64,000 nt of DNA from JBDHHQ01 sp039586035 (GCA_039586035.1 JBDHLD010000005.1:1-64000), one strand, 5' to 3'; positions 1 through 9,404 are shown, counted from the stretch's first letter. Notes: a model not told the origin generated them from the sequence alone. Translations and numbers: made by a program.

Positions 1-1
1 G

Positions 2-175
2 GAGCGCCGTCTGAAGACCGAGATGGCGCAGCTCAACCTGGCGCTGGTGGGAATGATGTCTCTCAAGCACGAGGAGACCACGCTCGTCATGAGGGAGAAG
101 TTCAAGGCCTTCCTGCCCGACCACGCGGGCGACCTCGAGGCACTCCTGGCCGGTGGGGCCAGGGCCGGAGGCTGA
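2..175 (+). CDS. motA: Flagellar motor stator protein MotA, C-terminal fragment
   Basis: Only the last 57 codons lie in the window; the gene enters from the left edge and stops at a TGA one base before the next start. The visible tail resembles the cytoplasmic C-terminus of MotA/PomA stator proteins: a helix rich in Lys/Glu/Met, then an EKFKAFLP motif matching the family's 'EE.LL.FLP' ending. MotA forms the membrane ring of the stator and couples ion flow to flagellar rotation with MotB. The call rests mostly on the motB-like gene directly downstream. ExbB/TolQ-type proteins are related, but their partner would be ExbD-like rather than OmpA-like. Confidence 0.7.
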   Translation, partial: ERRLKTEMAQLNLALVGMMSLKHEETTLVMREKFKAFLPDHAGDLEALLAGGARAGG

Positions 176-176
176 G

Positions 177-1137
177 TTGAGCAACCCGTCGGCGCCCACG
201 GACGAGGTGGTCCTCACGTCACCGATCCCGGTCCTCGAAGAGGCGGAGGAGAAGCGGAACGGCGGCCCCGGGGGATCGGCGGCTCCGGCACCCCCGAGCA
301 CCCTTGCGGCCAGCGGCGACGACGAGCCGGCCCAAGAGGGGGCGCCGGCCTGGATGCTCACCTTCGCTCACGTTCTTCATCCTGCTGTACTCCATGTCCT
401 CGATGGAGACGGAGAAGTTCAAACTCGCTTCGCTGTCCCTTCGGGAGGCGCTGGGCGCCGACACCGGCGAGCAGCTGATCAGCGAGGAGGGACCGGCGCC
501 AGGCGCCATCGTCCCGCTGGTGACCCCCGAGTCCGACCCGGGCGACATCAGTGACGAGACAGAGGAGGCGATGGAGGAGATCGCCCGGCGCCTGCAGGAG
601 TTCGTGACCGAGAACCGCCTGGAGGACATGGTGGCGGTCAACAAGGAGGTCGGAGGCGTTTACCTGCGCATCCAGGACATGGCCCTCTTCCAGCCGGGAT
701 CCACCCAGCTCGAAGACGTGAGCGTCGCCGTCATCGAGCAGCTCGGCGACATCACCAAGGCCATCGAGGCGCCGCTGGTCGTTACGGGTCACACCGACAA
801 CACGCCGATCCGCTCGCCCGTGTTCGCGTCGAACTGGGAGCTGTCGGCGGCCCGGGCCGCAGGCGTCGCCAGGGTCCTGGTGGAGGGCGGGCACCTGCCC
901 GACAAGGTCACCGTCGAGGCCTACGGCGAACATCGCCCCCTCGGATCCAACGAAACGCCGGAAGGACGCGCTCAGAATCGACGCGTGGAGCTGTACTACT
1001 CCCGACAGAACATCGAGTCGGCGATCCTGGGCGTGGGCGCTGCGGACGCCCGCGACGGTACCGGCGAGGCCGACGGCACGAGCGGCGAGGTCCCGACCAC
1101 CAGCTCCGACGATGAAGCAACTACGTCCGGAGGCTGA
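177..1137 (+). pseudogene. motB: Flagellar motor protein MotB, disrupted by a frame-changing deletion in the transmembrane helix
   Basis: MotB anchors the stator to peptidoglycan and carries the proton-accepting Asp of the ion channel. A TTG start at 177 follows the motA stop by one base. The first frame reads a Pro/Glu-rich leader and then PAWMLTFA, the normal MotB entry into its single membrane helix. Around 366-370 the reading jumps to the +1 frame, which continues LTFFILLYSMSSMETEKF and the OmpA-like domain (GHTDNTPI, then NRRVELYY) to the stop at 1137. Compared with the family pattern, about six residues (consensus D-L-M-S-L-L) are missing, consistent with loss of about 20 bases. The lost stretch includes the channel Asp. 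It could be a real null allele or an assembly/sequencing error; the rest of the gene is well preserved. Confidence 0.8.
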
Positions 1138-1140
1138 GCC

Positions 1141-2736
1141 CTAGAGCCCGAAGACGAAGAGCGACGACCCGGCCGCGACGGCCACGTGCTGCTGGCCATC
1201 GATCTCGAAGGAGACGGGGTTGGTCCGGACTGCAGCCCCCGCCTGGAACTCCCAGAGCGCCGCACCGGTCTCGGCGTCGAGCGCGAAGATGTTGCCTTCG
1301 TTGGACCCGCCGAACACGAGCCCTCCGGCCGTGGCCATCACGCCGGACCACGGGGGCGTGAGCAGCCGGAACTCCCAGCGACGCTCACCGGTCCTGACGT
1401 CGAGGGCGCGCACGGCGCCGTATGCCTCGTCGCCGTCCAGCGCACTCTCGCCTCCGCCCATGTACGGGGCTCCCGGCTCGTACTCCACCTCGGTCTTGTA
1501 GTACACCGCCCCCATCTCCCTGACGGGGACGTAGAAGAGCTCCGTCCGCGGGCTGTAGGAGGGACTCGGCCAGTTGGTGGCGCCCTGCAGGCTCGGATAG
1601 ACCAGCGTGCCCTCTTCCGTGGGATCGGTACCCGGTCTGACGATCGGCCGGCCGCCCTCGTCCAACCCGTCGGCCCAGGTCTGCGTGGCATAGGGGGCGC
1701 CCATCAGGAACTCGCCGGTCTCCCGGTCGAGGAGGTAGTAGAACGCGTTGCGGTTGGCCGTCGCCAGGACCTTCCGCGACTGGCCGTCCAGCTCCAGGTC
1801 CACGAGCACCGGGATCTGGTTGGCGTCCCAGTCATGGGTGTCGTGAGGCGTGAACTGGAAGTGCCAGACCAGCTGCCCCGTGTCCGGATCCAGGGCCACG
1901 ACCGAGCACGTGTAGAGATTGTCTCCCGGGCGCACGTCGCCGTTCCAGTCCGGCCCCGGGTTGCCGATTCCCCAGTACAGCAGGTTCAGAACGGGGTCGT
2001 ACGATCCGGTGAGCCAGGTCGCACCGGCACCGTACCTCCAGCTCTCGCCGCCCCAGGTCTCGTTGCCCGGCTCTCCCGGACCGGGCACCGTCCAGAATCG
2101 CCACAGCTGTTCACCGGAAGCGGGATCGTACGCGTCGACGAACCCGCGGATGCCCGCCTCGCCGCCGCTGGTGCCCACGATGATCTTCCCGTCGAGCGCG
2201 AGCGGTGCCAGGGTCAGGGAGTGACCCGTGGCGTTGTCGGCCACCTGCGTCTCCCACCGTAGCGCCCCCGAGCGGGCATCCAGCGCTACGAGCCGGGCGT
2301 CCAACGTGCCAACGAAGAGCGTCTCGTCCAGGATCGCGACGCCTCGGTTCACCCGGGGGAAGCCGATGTTGCGGAGCTCCCGAGGCAGCTCCGCCGCCCA
2401 GCTCCAGAGCTTGCGCCCCGTGCGCAGGTCGAGGGCCGTGACCTTGGTGGGCGGCTCGGTGATGTACATGACCGAGTCGGCGACGATGGGCGTGGTCTCG
2501 ACCAGCCCGGGACCGCTCATCTGGTAGACCCACCGCACCTGAAGGTCCTTGGCGTTGCTCCGGTCGATCTGATCGAGGCTGGAGAAGCGGTGGGAGTCGT
2601 AGGTGCCCGAGTAGGTCAACCAGCTTCCGGGCTCGGCCGCGGCTTCGCGGATGCGCTCGAATGGCACCTGCCCGGCGCCGGCGGCCACGGTGGCGACCAG
2701 CAGGGCACCCGCGACCAAAAAGGATCGGACTGTCAT
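1141..2736 (-). CDS. Secreted PQQ-dependent alcohol dehydrogenase-type quinoprotein
   Basis: A 531-residue periplasmic quinoprotein of the PQQ beta-propeller family that oxidises an unknown alcohol or sugar and passes electrons to a cytochrome c. Residues 1-22 form a signal peptide. Repeated propeller blades show 'ALD..TG..LW' motifs (for example ALDLRTGRKLW near 101-111). The 299-304 stretch D-T-H-D-W-D matches the catalytic/Ca-binding Asp cluster of PQQ alcohol dehydrogenases. I do not see the vicinal Cys-Cys pair common in quinoprotein ethanol and methanol dehydrogenases. There is no fused haem domain; the cytochrome is the upstream gene, whose TGA overlaps this ATG as ATGA, suggesting translational coupling. 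I rejected a longer upstream extension because it runs into that cytochrome gene in another frame and lacks a signal peptide. Confidence 0.85.
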   Translation of the reverse strand: MTVRSFLVAGALLVATVAAGAGQVPFERIREAAAEPGSWLTYSGTYDSHRFSSLDQIDRSNAKDLQVRWVYQMSGPGLVETTPIVADSVMYITEPPTKVTALDLRTGRKLWSWAAELPRELRNIGFPRVNRGVAILDETLFVGTLDARLVALDARSGALRWETQVADNATGHSLTLAPLALDGKIIVGTSGGEAGIRGFVDAYDPASGEQLWRFWTVPGPGEPGNETWGGESWRYGAGATWLTGSYDPVLNLLYWGIGNPGPDWNGDVRPGDNLYTCSVVALDPDTGQLVWHFQFTPHDTHDWDANQIPVLVDLELDGQSRKVLATANRNAFYYLLDRETGEFLMGAPYATQTWADGLDEGGRPIVRPGTDPTEEGTLVYPSLQGATNWPSPSYSPRTELFYVPVREMGAVYYKTEVEYEPGAPYMGGGESALDGDEAYGAVRALDVRTGERRWEFRLLTPPWSGVMATAGGLVFGGSNEGNIFALDAETGAALWEFQAGAAVRTNPVSFEIDGQQHVAVAAGSSLFVFGL

Positions 2737-3581
2737 GGGTTCCCCCTGAGGCTGGCGAGATACGCGACGAGGTCGTCGAGCTCGGATTCGGTGAAGACGC
2801 CCTCGTAGCTGGGCATGGCGCTCGAGTCGAACAGCCGCTGGACCTCCCGTAGCTCGTCCTTGCGGAGCGAATAGGACCTGCCCAGATCGTCGCGGAGCTG
2901 GAGCGTGAAGTCGTCCTCGTTGATCCGCATGCCCTCGACACGCCTCCCGTCGGGCAGCACGGCCCGAACCAGCAGGTATCCGTCGAAGCCACCGCTCCCC
3001 ATGGTGTTGATGGCGCTGGGCCTTCGGGTGCCCGGCTCCAGTAGGGCTTCGCGGAGGTGCTGCACGCCCCGGCGGGCCCCGATGTCGGTGAGCTCGGGGC
3101 CGATCCCGGTGCCGACGCCGGACACGATGTGACACGCCGTGCAGTCGGCGTCGCCCATGAACATGGCGGCGCCTCTGGCCGAGTCTCCCGGGAGCTCGGC
3201 GACCTCGGTCCGACCGAGCGTGCGTATGTAGGCGGCGACCTGGCGTACGTCCTGCTCGCTCATGGACCACGAGCCTCCCATGTCGGTGCCCGGGATGCCA
3301 TCGGAGATGACCGCCATGAGGGCGTCGTCGTCGGGGGCGCTCCTGAGCGTGGGACGGTTCAGCGCCGGCCCCTCACCTCCAGTGCCCCCCACCCCGTGAC
3401 AGCGTGAGCACTGGGCGGTGAAGGTCCGCTCGCCCCGGGCCAGCTCCATCGGGTCCGTGGGGAGCGTGGTCTCCGCCGCCTGCTGGGTCGGCGCGCCCTG
3501 GAGCAGCGTCGGGGCAGCGGCCAGCAGCGCCACGGCGCCCACCAGGGTGCGTGGTCGAACGAGACGGACGATACGACGCAT
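2733..3581 (-). CDS. Secreted dihaem c-type cytochrome, probable electron acceptor of the adjacent quinoprotein
   Basis: A 282-residue exported protein with a twin-Arg-free signal peptide (about 1-29) and two CxxCH haem c sites, CSRCH at 58-62 and CTACH at 147-151. The second haem lies in a domain resembling the Pirellula/Verrucomicrobium-type putative haem-binding domain: CTACH-V-G-G-IGPELTDIGAR, then a beta-rich 'VLPDGRRVEGMRINEDDFTL' segment. The C-terminus resembles a cytochrome tail (ELDDLVAYLASLR). It overlaps the PQQ dehydrogenase start by four bases and lies 46 bases after the amidohydrolase stop. The ATG at 3581 was chosen because it begins the basic n-region of the signal peptide. 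Confidence 0.85.
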   Translation of the reverse strand: MRRIVRLVRPRTLVGAVALLAAAPTLLQGAPTQQAAETTLPTDPMELARGERTFTAQCSRCHGVGGTGGEGPALNRPTLRSAPDDDALMAVISDGIPGTDMGGSWSMSEQDVRQVAAYIRTLGRTEVAELPGDSARGAAMFMGDADCTACHIVSGVGTGIGPELTDIGARRGVQHLREALLEPGTRRPSAINTMGSGGFDGYLLVRAVLPDGRRVEGMRINEDDFTLQLRDDLGRSYSLRKDELREVQRLFDSSAMPSYEGVFTESELDDLVAYLASLRGNP

Positions 3582-3627
3582 TCTGCGCTCCACGGCGGAG
3601 GAAGCCGGCGGGGTGTCGTTCACGACG

Positions 3628-5265
3628 CTACCGCCCGTCGGTGACGCTACCCGCCTGCTCCTGCTGCACGTACCAGAGGACCTCCCGCAGCAGGGCCGGA
3701 GCGTCATAGACGACGCCGTCCTTGATGGTCCAGCGGACACCGCCGTGCTGCCACTGTTCGTCTGGAGGCACGATGCCGAAGAACCCGAAGCCCAGGCCAT
3801 ACATGACCTTGAGGTTGTCGATCGGGTTCCCGTTCACGACGGCCAGATCCGCCGCGCAACCCACCCGAATGCCGCAGTGCTCCTCCATTCCGAGGACCTC
3901 GTACGCGTTCACCGTCGCGGTCCGGATGATGTCGATGGGATGGAGCCCGGCTTCCTGGAACAGCTCCATCTCGCGCACCATCGCCAGACCGCCCCAGGGA
4001 CTCGTGTCGGTACCCACGGTGAGCTTGCCGCCCCGCTCGTGGAACTCGTCGACCCAGTCCATCCAGATGCGGAAGTTCTCCTTCCAGCGAATCTCGTCCG
4101 AGGTCTTCCACTCGGTGTGGTAGGCCCCGTGCCTTTCGGGGTCGGGCCACATCTGGTCGATGACCGAGGGGTGATAGAAGGCCACCTGCCACGGCAGGGT
4201 GAGCACCCGGGCCAGATCGCGGTTGTCCTCGTAGACCACCATCGTGGGGTTCCACGCGGTGCCGTTGGCGATCAAGGTGTCGAGCACGGCGGAGAGGCGC
4301 TCCGGGTACTCGTTGGCCTCGGCCCACAGGGCTCCGGCCCACCGGAAGCGGTCCAGCTCCTCCCAGTAGTTGTAGTCGTCGGGAAAGTCCTGCGTGTGCG
4401 GAAGGGCCGCGTCGGGGACGCCATACCAGTGCTCGATGCTGGCCACACCGGCCTGGGAGGCCGTTACCGCGTCCGTCTCGGAGACCTTGAGATCCACCAT
4501 GACCTGCATTCCGAGGCTTCGGCCCTCGTCGACGGCCGCCGCGAGCACGTCCGGGTAGTGTCCGGGACTCTTGCTGATCTTCACGCAGTCAGCGCCCTGT
4601 TCGTGAAAGCTCCGCACCATTTCGCGGGCTCGTTCCGGCGTGTTGCCCACGTCCCAGCGCCGGAGCGGCAGCGGCCACCGCTGACAGAGCACGAGCCGGG
4701 GCGCCACGATGTCGTGGGCCAGCGAGAGCGCTCGCTGCTCGGTCATCACGTCGAGGCTGGCGCCCGTACCGGCGTCTCGGATCGTCGTGACGCCGTGGCC
4801 CATCCAGAGCCGGTACTGGTAGTCCAGCGCCCGGGGACCCAGCGCACCGTCGTTTCCCCGCAGGTGGACATGCATGTCCACGAGTCCCGGCATCACGTAC
4901 ATGCCGCTGACGTCGATGACATGCCCCGTCCCGGCCTCGCCCGCGTTCGCCCCATATCCGGCCGCGTTCACGGGGTCCACCGGGATCATGTCCACGATGC
5001 GGCCGTTCTCGATGACGATGTCGATGGGCCCCTCGGGCGGCATGGCACGATTGGATCGGGGCGTTCCGCGGCCACTCACTACCACCGCGTTCTTCAGGAT
5101 CAGCCGTTCGTACCGCTGGCCCTGGGTGGTGCCCATGGGGATTGGATCGGGAAGCGTCACGCGGGTGGCCGAGGCCTCCTGGGCCTTCGCGGCGTCGGGA
5201 GAAGCCAGAACGGTCCCGATGACGAGCAGGACGACCTGCACGGTGCGGGGAGCTGGAACGGGCAT
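3628..5265 (-). CDS. Secreted metal-dependent amidohydrolase (imidazolonepropionase/prolidase-like)
   Basis: A 545-residue enzyme of the amidohydrolase superfamily, predicted to be exported: residues 1-28 form a signal peptide ending near AKA. Metal-site signatures are visible: GLVDMHVHLRG (His132, His134), a central Lys in VKISKSPG, a His in SIEHWYG, and the C-terminal Asp in VGTDTSPWGG. The usual second small domain of the composite fold is present (VIENGRIVDMIP near the start, DLAVVNGNPIDN near the end). Substrate is unknown; relatives cleave cyclic amides, dipeptides or organophosphates. A GGAGG six bases before the ATG at 5265 supports that start over an upstream GTG at 5298. First gene of the leftward operon with the cytochrome and the PQQ enzyme. 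Confidence 0.85.
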   Translation of the reverse strand: MPVPAPRTVQVVLLVIGTVLASPDAAKAQEASATRVTLPDPIPMGTTQGQRYERLILKNAVVVSGRGTPRSNRAMPPEGPIDIVIENGRIVDMIPVDPVNAAGYGANAGEAGTGHVIDVSGMYVMPGLVDMHVHLRGNDGALGPRALDYQYRLWMGHGVTTIRDAGTGASLDVMTEQRALSLAHDIVAPRLVLCQRWPLPLRRWDVGNTPERAREMVRSFHEQGADCVKISKSPGHYPDVLAAAVDEGRSLGMQVMVDLKVSETDAVTASQAGVASIEHWYGVPDAALPHTQDFPDDYNYWEELDRFRWAGALWAEANEYPERLSAVLDTLIANGTAWNPTMVVYEDNRDLARVLTLPWQVAFYHPSVIDQMWPDPERHGAYHTEWKTSDEIRWKENFRIWMDWVDEFHERGGKLTVGTDTSPWGGLAMVREMELFQEAGLHPIDIIRTATVNAYEVLGMEEHCGIRVGCAADLAVVNGNPIDNLKVMYGLGFGFFGIVPPDEQWQHGGVRWTIKDGVVYDAPALLREVLWYVQQEQAGSVTDGR

Positions 5266-5392
5266 GAGCGCCTCCGGCGGGGGTGCGAGCGTCGACACGA
5301 CAACGGTACGCGGGGTGCGGCCCCTGCCGAAAGGGCTCGGCGATCGAGGGCCTCGGGCGTGGCGTCGGGGGGACCCGGTCCCGGGAACGACC

Positions 5393-7300
5393 TCAGGCCC
5401 CGGTCAGCGGTCGCTCCCGGGTGGGCGGCGGAAGGGTCAAGGAAGCCCGACCCAGACCCGTCGGCCACCGGGGCGTCACCGACACCCCCTGCTCGATCGC
5501 TTCGAAGCCGTCCGGGCACTTCGAAATGGTGACGATGGGATACGTCCAGGTCTCGGCGCCTGGGGCCAGGTCCACCGGAGTCGCGCGGCCGAGCGACAGC
5601 TCCGGAGCGAACCAGGCGTCGGGCGGGAAGTCCTCGGGTTCCCAGCGCCAGGCGATCTCCAACCCACCAGCCGCGTCCATCCGAAGCGTCTTCCGTACGC
5701 GGGGCGCTCCGGGAGTCTCGAACGACCACGTGAGCCCGCCGCCGTCCCTCTCCGGCCCGGTGGCCCCAACCGTGGGCCAGGTCCAGACGGGCGCGAACTC
5801 ACCTTCCCGGTAGCTACCCAGGTCCACATCGCCACCCAGGACCCGGTCGATGACGAGCGTTCGGGGTTCCAGGTCGGCGGCAGGAAGTCGGGTCAGGGTC
5901 GCGATGGCTTCGGTGTCGTGGATCGAGGGAGCCGCGTCCGAGGACGCGGCGGTTCGCGCGGAGCTGGTGGCCGCCGCTGCGCTCTCGTCGTCCGCCGGGG
6001 TCGACCGGGCACGGCGCACCGCCTCTTCGTGATAGCTCTCCTTGCGCCGCGTGAGCACGTCGGTCAGATCCGGCCCTAGGCCGAAGTGGACCAACTCGGT
6101 CACGGTCCCACCCCCCAACGGGCTGACCCAGGCCGAAAAGCGGTCGCTGTGAACCCACCACTCCACGGCACCATCCCCATCGAGATCCGCCTGCTCCCAG
6201 TCCAGGCCCTGGCCGCGGCGAAGCATCGCTTCGGCCTCCGCCAATTCCCGACGCACGCCCTCCCGAAGGTGCTTCATGTAGAGCCCGCCGAAGACGCCGT
6301 GCCAGTACGCGTCGTTGCATTGGGCGCGGCCCACGGCGCGGCGCGCTTCGCCGGGGTCGCCCGCGGCGCGGCACAATCCGCTCACGGCCAACATCCGCTT
6401 GTGCAGGCGGTTCGCCTCGGTGTAGCGCGTCAGGAAGTTCTTCCAGTTTCCGCCCGACCACTCCTCCATCTCCGGGTAGGAGCCCACTGGCAGGTACACG
6501 GGTCCGGAGGCCGGTAGCTCGGCCCGGGCTTCGGACGGCGTGACCAGGCGGATCGTCCCGTCGTTCCGGAGCCCGTCCAGGACGTCGCCGAAGGACTCCA
6601 GCCACCCTTGTTCGTAGAGCCACGGGCGGGTCCGCGGCCAGCCGCCGAACTTCTCGCCATCGTCCCCGAAGAGCGCCAGTGGCTCGCCCCCCGCGTGCCG
6701 GCGGCGCAGCTCTTCGCCGATCTCGTCGGCCGGCCGGAAGGGGATCAGGTACCGGAGCTGCTCGTCGATGGTCAGGACGTCCACGTAGTGACCCTCGGAT
6801 TCGGTCCGGAGGGGTCGGAGCAGGTCGCCGCGGGTCAAGCCGGCCCGGAGGGCCAGGTGGTCGTCCACCAGGACGTACTCGACGCCGGCCGTCGCCAGGT
6901 CCCGCACCAGGCCGGGCTCCCACACGCGCTCGGTCAGCCAGATGCCCACGGGCCTGACACCGAAGCGCGCCGAGAGCCTCTCCTGGGTCCACGCCAGCTG
7001 AGTCCGTCGGTCTTCGGCCGGCAGGGCGACCAGGATCGGCTCGTACCACCCGGCGCCCAGCAGCTCCACCCGCCCGTCCGCAACCAGCCGGCCGATACGG
7101 TCGAGGAGGGCCGCGTCGTGCGCCTCCATCCACTCGACGAGCGGACCTGACAGGTGGAGACCGATGGGCAGCACGTCCCGCGCCTCCAGGAAGTCCAGGA
7201 ACGGCCGATACACGTCCTCCGCGTGCTCCCGGAAGACATGGTCGAAGTTCCCCACGGGCTGGTGAATGTGGAGGACGAAGGAGAAGCGCAGCGCGGTCAC
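5393..7300 (-). CDS. GH57 alpha-glucan enzyme (4-alpha-glucanotransferase/alpha-amylase type)
   Basis: A 635-residue cytoplasmic family-57 glycoside hydrolase, likely a 4-alpha-glucanotransferase or amylopullulanase-type enzyme remodelling glycogen. The N-terminal catalytic barrel begins FVLHIHQPVGNFDHVF. GIWLTERVWEP carries the expected nucleophile Glu and ALFGDDGEKFGGWP the acid Asp. The C-terminal half is beta-rich and resembles the AmyC-type domains of the Thermococcus enzyme. A low-complexity Ser/Ala-rich insert (complement of about 5930-6010) interrupts that domain. The GTG start at 7300 overlaps the upstream stop as GTGA. A much longer open frame continues upstream, but that part is antisense to the neighbouring gene's coding frame and looks artefactual. 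It works with glgA, glgB and glgP nearby. Confidence 0.85.
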   Translation of the reverse strand: MTALRFSFVLHIHQPVGNFDHVFREHAEDVYRPFLDFLEARDVLPIGLHLSGPLVEWMEAHDAALLDRIGRLVADGRVELLGAGWYEPILVALPAEDRRTQLAWTQERLSARFGVRPVGIWLTERVWEPGLVRDLATAGVEYVLVDDHLALRAGLTRGDLLRPLRTESEGHYVDVLTIDEQLRYLIPFRPADEIGEELRRRHAGGEPLALFGDDGEKFGGWPRTRPWLYEQGWLESFGDVLDGLRNDGTIRLVTPSEARAELPASGPVYLPVGSYPEMEEWSGGNWKNFLTRYTEANRLHKRMLAVSGLCRAAGDPGEARRAVGRAQCNDAYWHGVFGGLYMKHLREGVRRELAEAEAMLRRGQGLDWEQADLDGDGAVEWWVHSDRFSAWVSPLGGGTVTELVHFGLGPDLTDVLTRRKESYHEEAVRRARSTPADDESAAAATSSARTAASSDAAPSIHDTEAIATLTRLPAADLEPRTLVIDRVLGGDVDLGSYREGEFAPVWTWPTVGATGPERDGGGLTWSFETPGAPRVRKTLRMDAAGGLEIAWRWEPEDFPPDAWFAPELSLGRATPVDLAPGAETWTYPIVTISKCPDGFEAIEQGVSVTPRWPTGLGRASLTLPPPTRERPLTGA

Positions 7301-9393
7301 GGTCCACTCACGGCGAAGCCCAACCGGCGACGCAGGTCCTGGATCACCGACTCCGAGAGCTCCCGCTGACCCTCTCCTCGGCCCTCCCCGTTCCCCAGGA
7401 GTCGCCACAAGCGGGTCTCCGCGTCGTACGGGACGCCCTCTTCCAACGCCTCCAACGCATCGAGGATTCGCTCGAGGCGCCCCTCCACGGCGCCGACCGG
7501 TGCCACACCGGGCGGACCCGGCTCCGGTCGCTCTTCCAGCACGTCGATCACCTTGCGGAGGGAATCGTGCAAGTGGTGAATCTGGACCGCCCGGGGGCCC
7601 GTGTGGGTGAAGGCACCATCCGTATCCGGGGAGAGATCCTGGGCCGACAGCGCCAGCGCGCTGGCCAGATGCTCCTGCACCGCGACGGGAAGATCGTCCC
7701 AGCGGATCACCCGAGAGGTTGGCTCTGGAGGCATCGTGACTCGGGCCTCCAGGGTGCTCGGTCCGGCGCCCACCACCTCCGCCACCCCCTTCCACGAGCG
7801 ACCCGTGGGCCGGTGCACCACCGATACCTCGGTGGTGCCGACCGAGACGGTGTAGGCCCCCCACCGTTGCACCGCTCCGCCTCCCAACCTCCGAACGACC
7901 TGGGCAGCGGCCGCCACCGTGAGCTGCGCCGGCACGGCTGCAGCGACCGACCTGAGGTACAGCTGCCCGGCCGTGCCCACATCGGCGTCGTTGCTGGCGC
8001 CCTTCTCGAGGCGAGCGACGAGGCCATCCCTGACTCGCCCTGCCCCCTCTCCGTACAGGTCGATGGCCCGCGCCGCGTAGGTCAGGACCTGACGCGCCTC
8101 GATCCCCGCCACGTCGTCGAAGAACCAGGCGCAGGAAGTGAACAGACGGAGGGCGTTCCGCTCCATTTCCAGCATCTCGACCACGCGACGGCCTTCGGCT
8201 CCCGACAGCTCCCGTGAGGACCACCGCTCCAGGAACGGCCGGAGCGTCGCCTCCCGGTCGGGGGTGAGCGTGCCGACGTAGTCGTTCCGCGCGGACCACG
8301 GGTCCGTGAGCAGCGGTGCCGTCTCGCGCTCATAGCGGCGGTGCAGCTCGCCGGCCAGCCAGGTCAGGGCGTCCCGCAGGGGCCCGCGCCAGGACTGGTC
8401 GCTCTCCGCTTCCGGAGATGCCTTGCACCCGCAGTCCGAGCGCCACCGCTCGACCCCATGGGCGCAGCTCCACGCCGTCGGCGCCACCAGCTCGACCTCT
8501 TCGCGGGGCTCGTGGCGGGCGAGGAACGAGGCGTAGCTCTCCACCACCACGTCGTCCCGAGCTCGCAGATGTTCCAACGCCGTAGCCAGGGCCATCTCAC
8601 CGAAGCGGTGGTGGTGGCCGAACGTCTCGCCGTCGGTAGCCATCGAGCGCAGCCGGGGCCGCGATGCGCCCTTCCCCCTCCCTTCAGGAAAGGTGGCCAG
8701 GCGGTCTGCCCAGGCTGCGCCGTCCTTCAGGAGGTGGCCGAACGCCACGTCGTGGGCGACACCGCCGTCGTACACGAAGATGGCGATGTCCCTGCCACTC
8801 GGCGTGACGTACCGACCGGGCCGCCCACCCGTGGGCACGGTGCTGACCTGGTGCGGCGCGAGGATGGTGAAGCGGATACCCTCGGCGGCGAGCACGTCGA
8901 GCGAATCGGCATCCACCGCCGTCTCGGGCAGCCACATGCCCTCCGGATCACGACCGAATCGTCGGCGGAAGTCGGCGATGCCCCAGCGGACCTCGGTCAC
9001 GCGGTCCCGGGGGTCGGAGAGGGGCAAGATGGGATGGTGGTACGCCATGGCCATGGCATTGCCATGCCCGTCCAGGCGCCGGCAGCTCTCCAGGTCCGCC
9101 TCCAACACGGCCGCATAGGTGTCGGGCGCTTCACGCTCGAGCCAGCTCAGGAGCGTCGGTCCGAAGTCGAAGCTCAACCACTCGAGGGCGTTGAGGATAC
9201 CGCGGATGTGCCCCTGTCGGTCGAGGATGCGGCTCGCCACGACCGCTCGGTAGCACTCCCGCTCGACCCGCTCGTTCCAGTCGTGGTACGGGGCGGCGGA
9301 CGGCTGGTGGGGAACCTCTTCCAGCCACGGATCTTCACGGGGGGGCTGATAGAAGTGCCCGTGAATGACGACGGAAAGGGGCTGCTGGCGCAA
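7297..9393 (-). CDS. GH57-like protein with DUF3536 domain
   Basis: About 698 residues. The opening SVVIHGHFYQPPREDPW is characteristic of the DUF3536-containing branch of GH57, which sits in glycogen operons of many bacteria but whose reaction is not established. Family-57 signatures follow: MWLPETAVD (candidate nucleophile Glu) and MATDGETFGHHH (candidate acid Asp). The C-terminal half is largely helical and matches no catalytic motif I know. The best start is TTG at 9393, 11 bases after the glgA stop; the frame is open further upstream but runs into glgA. Its stop overlaps the following GH57 gene by four bases, so the two GH57 proteins are probably made together. Start uncertain by a few codons. 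Confidence 0.75.
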   Translation of the reverse strand: MRQQPLSVVIHGHFYQPPREDPWLEEVPHQPSAAPYHDWNERVERECYRAVVASRILDRQGHIRGILNALEWLSFDFGPTLLSWLEREAPDTYAAVLEADLESCRRLDGHGNAMAMAYHHPILPLSDPRDRVTEVRWGIADFRRRFGRDPEGMWLPETAVDADSLDVLAAEGIRFTILAPHQVSTVPTGGRPGRYVTPSGRDIAIFVYDGGVAHDVAFGHLLKDGAAWADRLATFPEGRGKGASRPRLRSMATDGETFGHHHRFGEMALATALEHLRARDDVVVESYASFLARHEPREEVELVAPTAWSCAHGVERWRSDCGCKASPEAESDQSWRGPLRDALTWLAGELHRRYERETAPLLTDPWSARNDYVGTLTPDREATLRPFLERWSSRELSGAEGRRVVEMLEMERNALRLFTSCAWFFDDVAGIEARQVLTYAARAIDLYGEGAGRVRDGLVARLEKGASNDADVGTAGQLYLRSVAAAVPAQLTVAAAAQVVRRLGGGAVQRWGAYTVSVGTTEVSVVHRPTGRSWKGVAEVVGAGPSTLEARVTMPPEPTSRVIRWDDLPVAVQEHLASALALSAQDLSPDTDGAFTHTGPRAVQIHHLHDSLRKVIDVLEERPEPGPPGVAPVGAVEGRLERILDALEALEEGVPYDAETRLWRLLGNGEGRGEGQRELSESVIQDLRRRLGFAVSGP

Positions 9394-9404
9394 GTGGGAA
9401 CCGC

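Noticed and set aside
3418..5532. A 704-codon open frame on the + strand across the amidohydrolase gene
   Set aside because: It is antisense to a well-matched amidohydrolase with signal peptide and metal motifs; the + strand translation is Arg/His-rich without motifs. High GC creates long chance frames here.
7301..8299. N-terminal extension of the first GH57 gene, giving a 968-codon frame
   Set aside because: It overlaps the DUF3536 gene out of frame, has Arg/Gly-rich composition, and the conserved GH57 start begins at GTG 7300 with a GTGA overlap.
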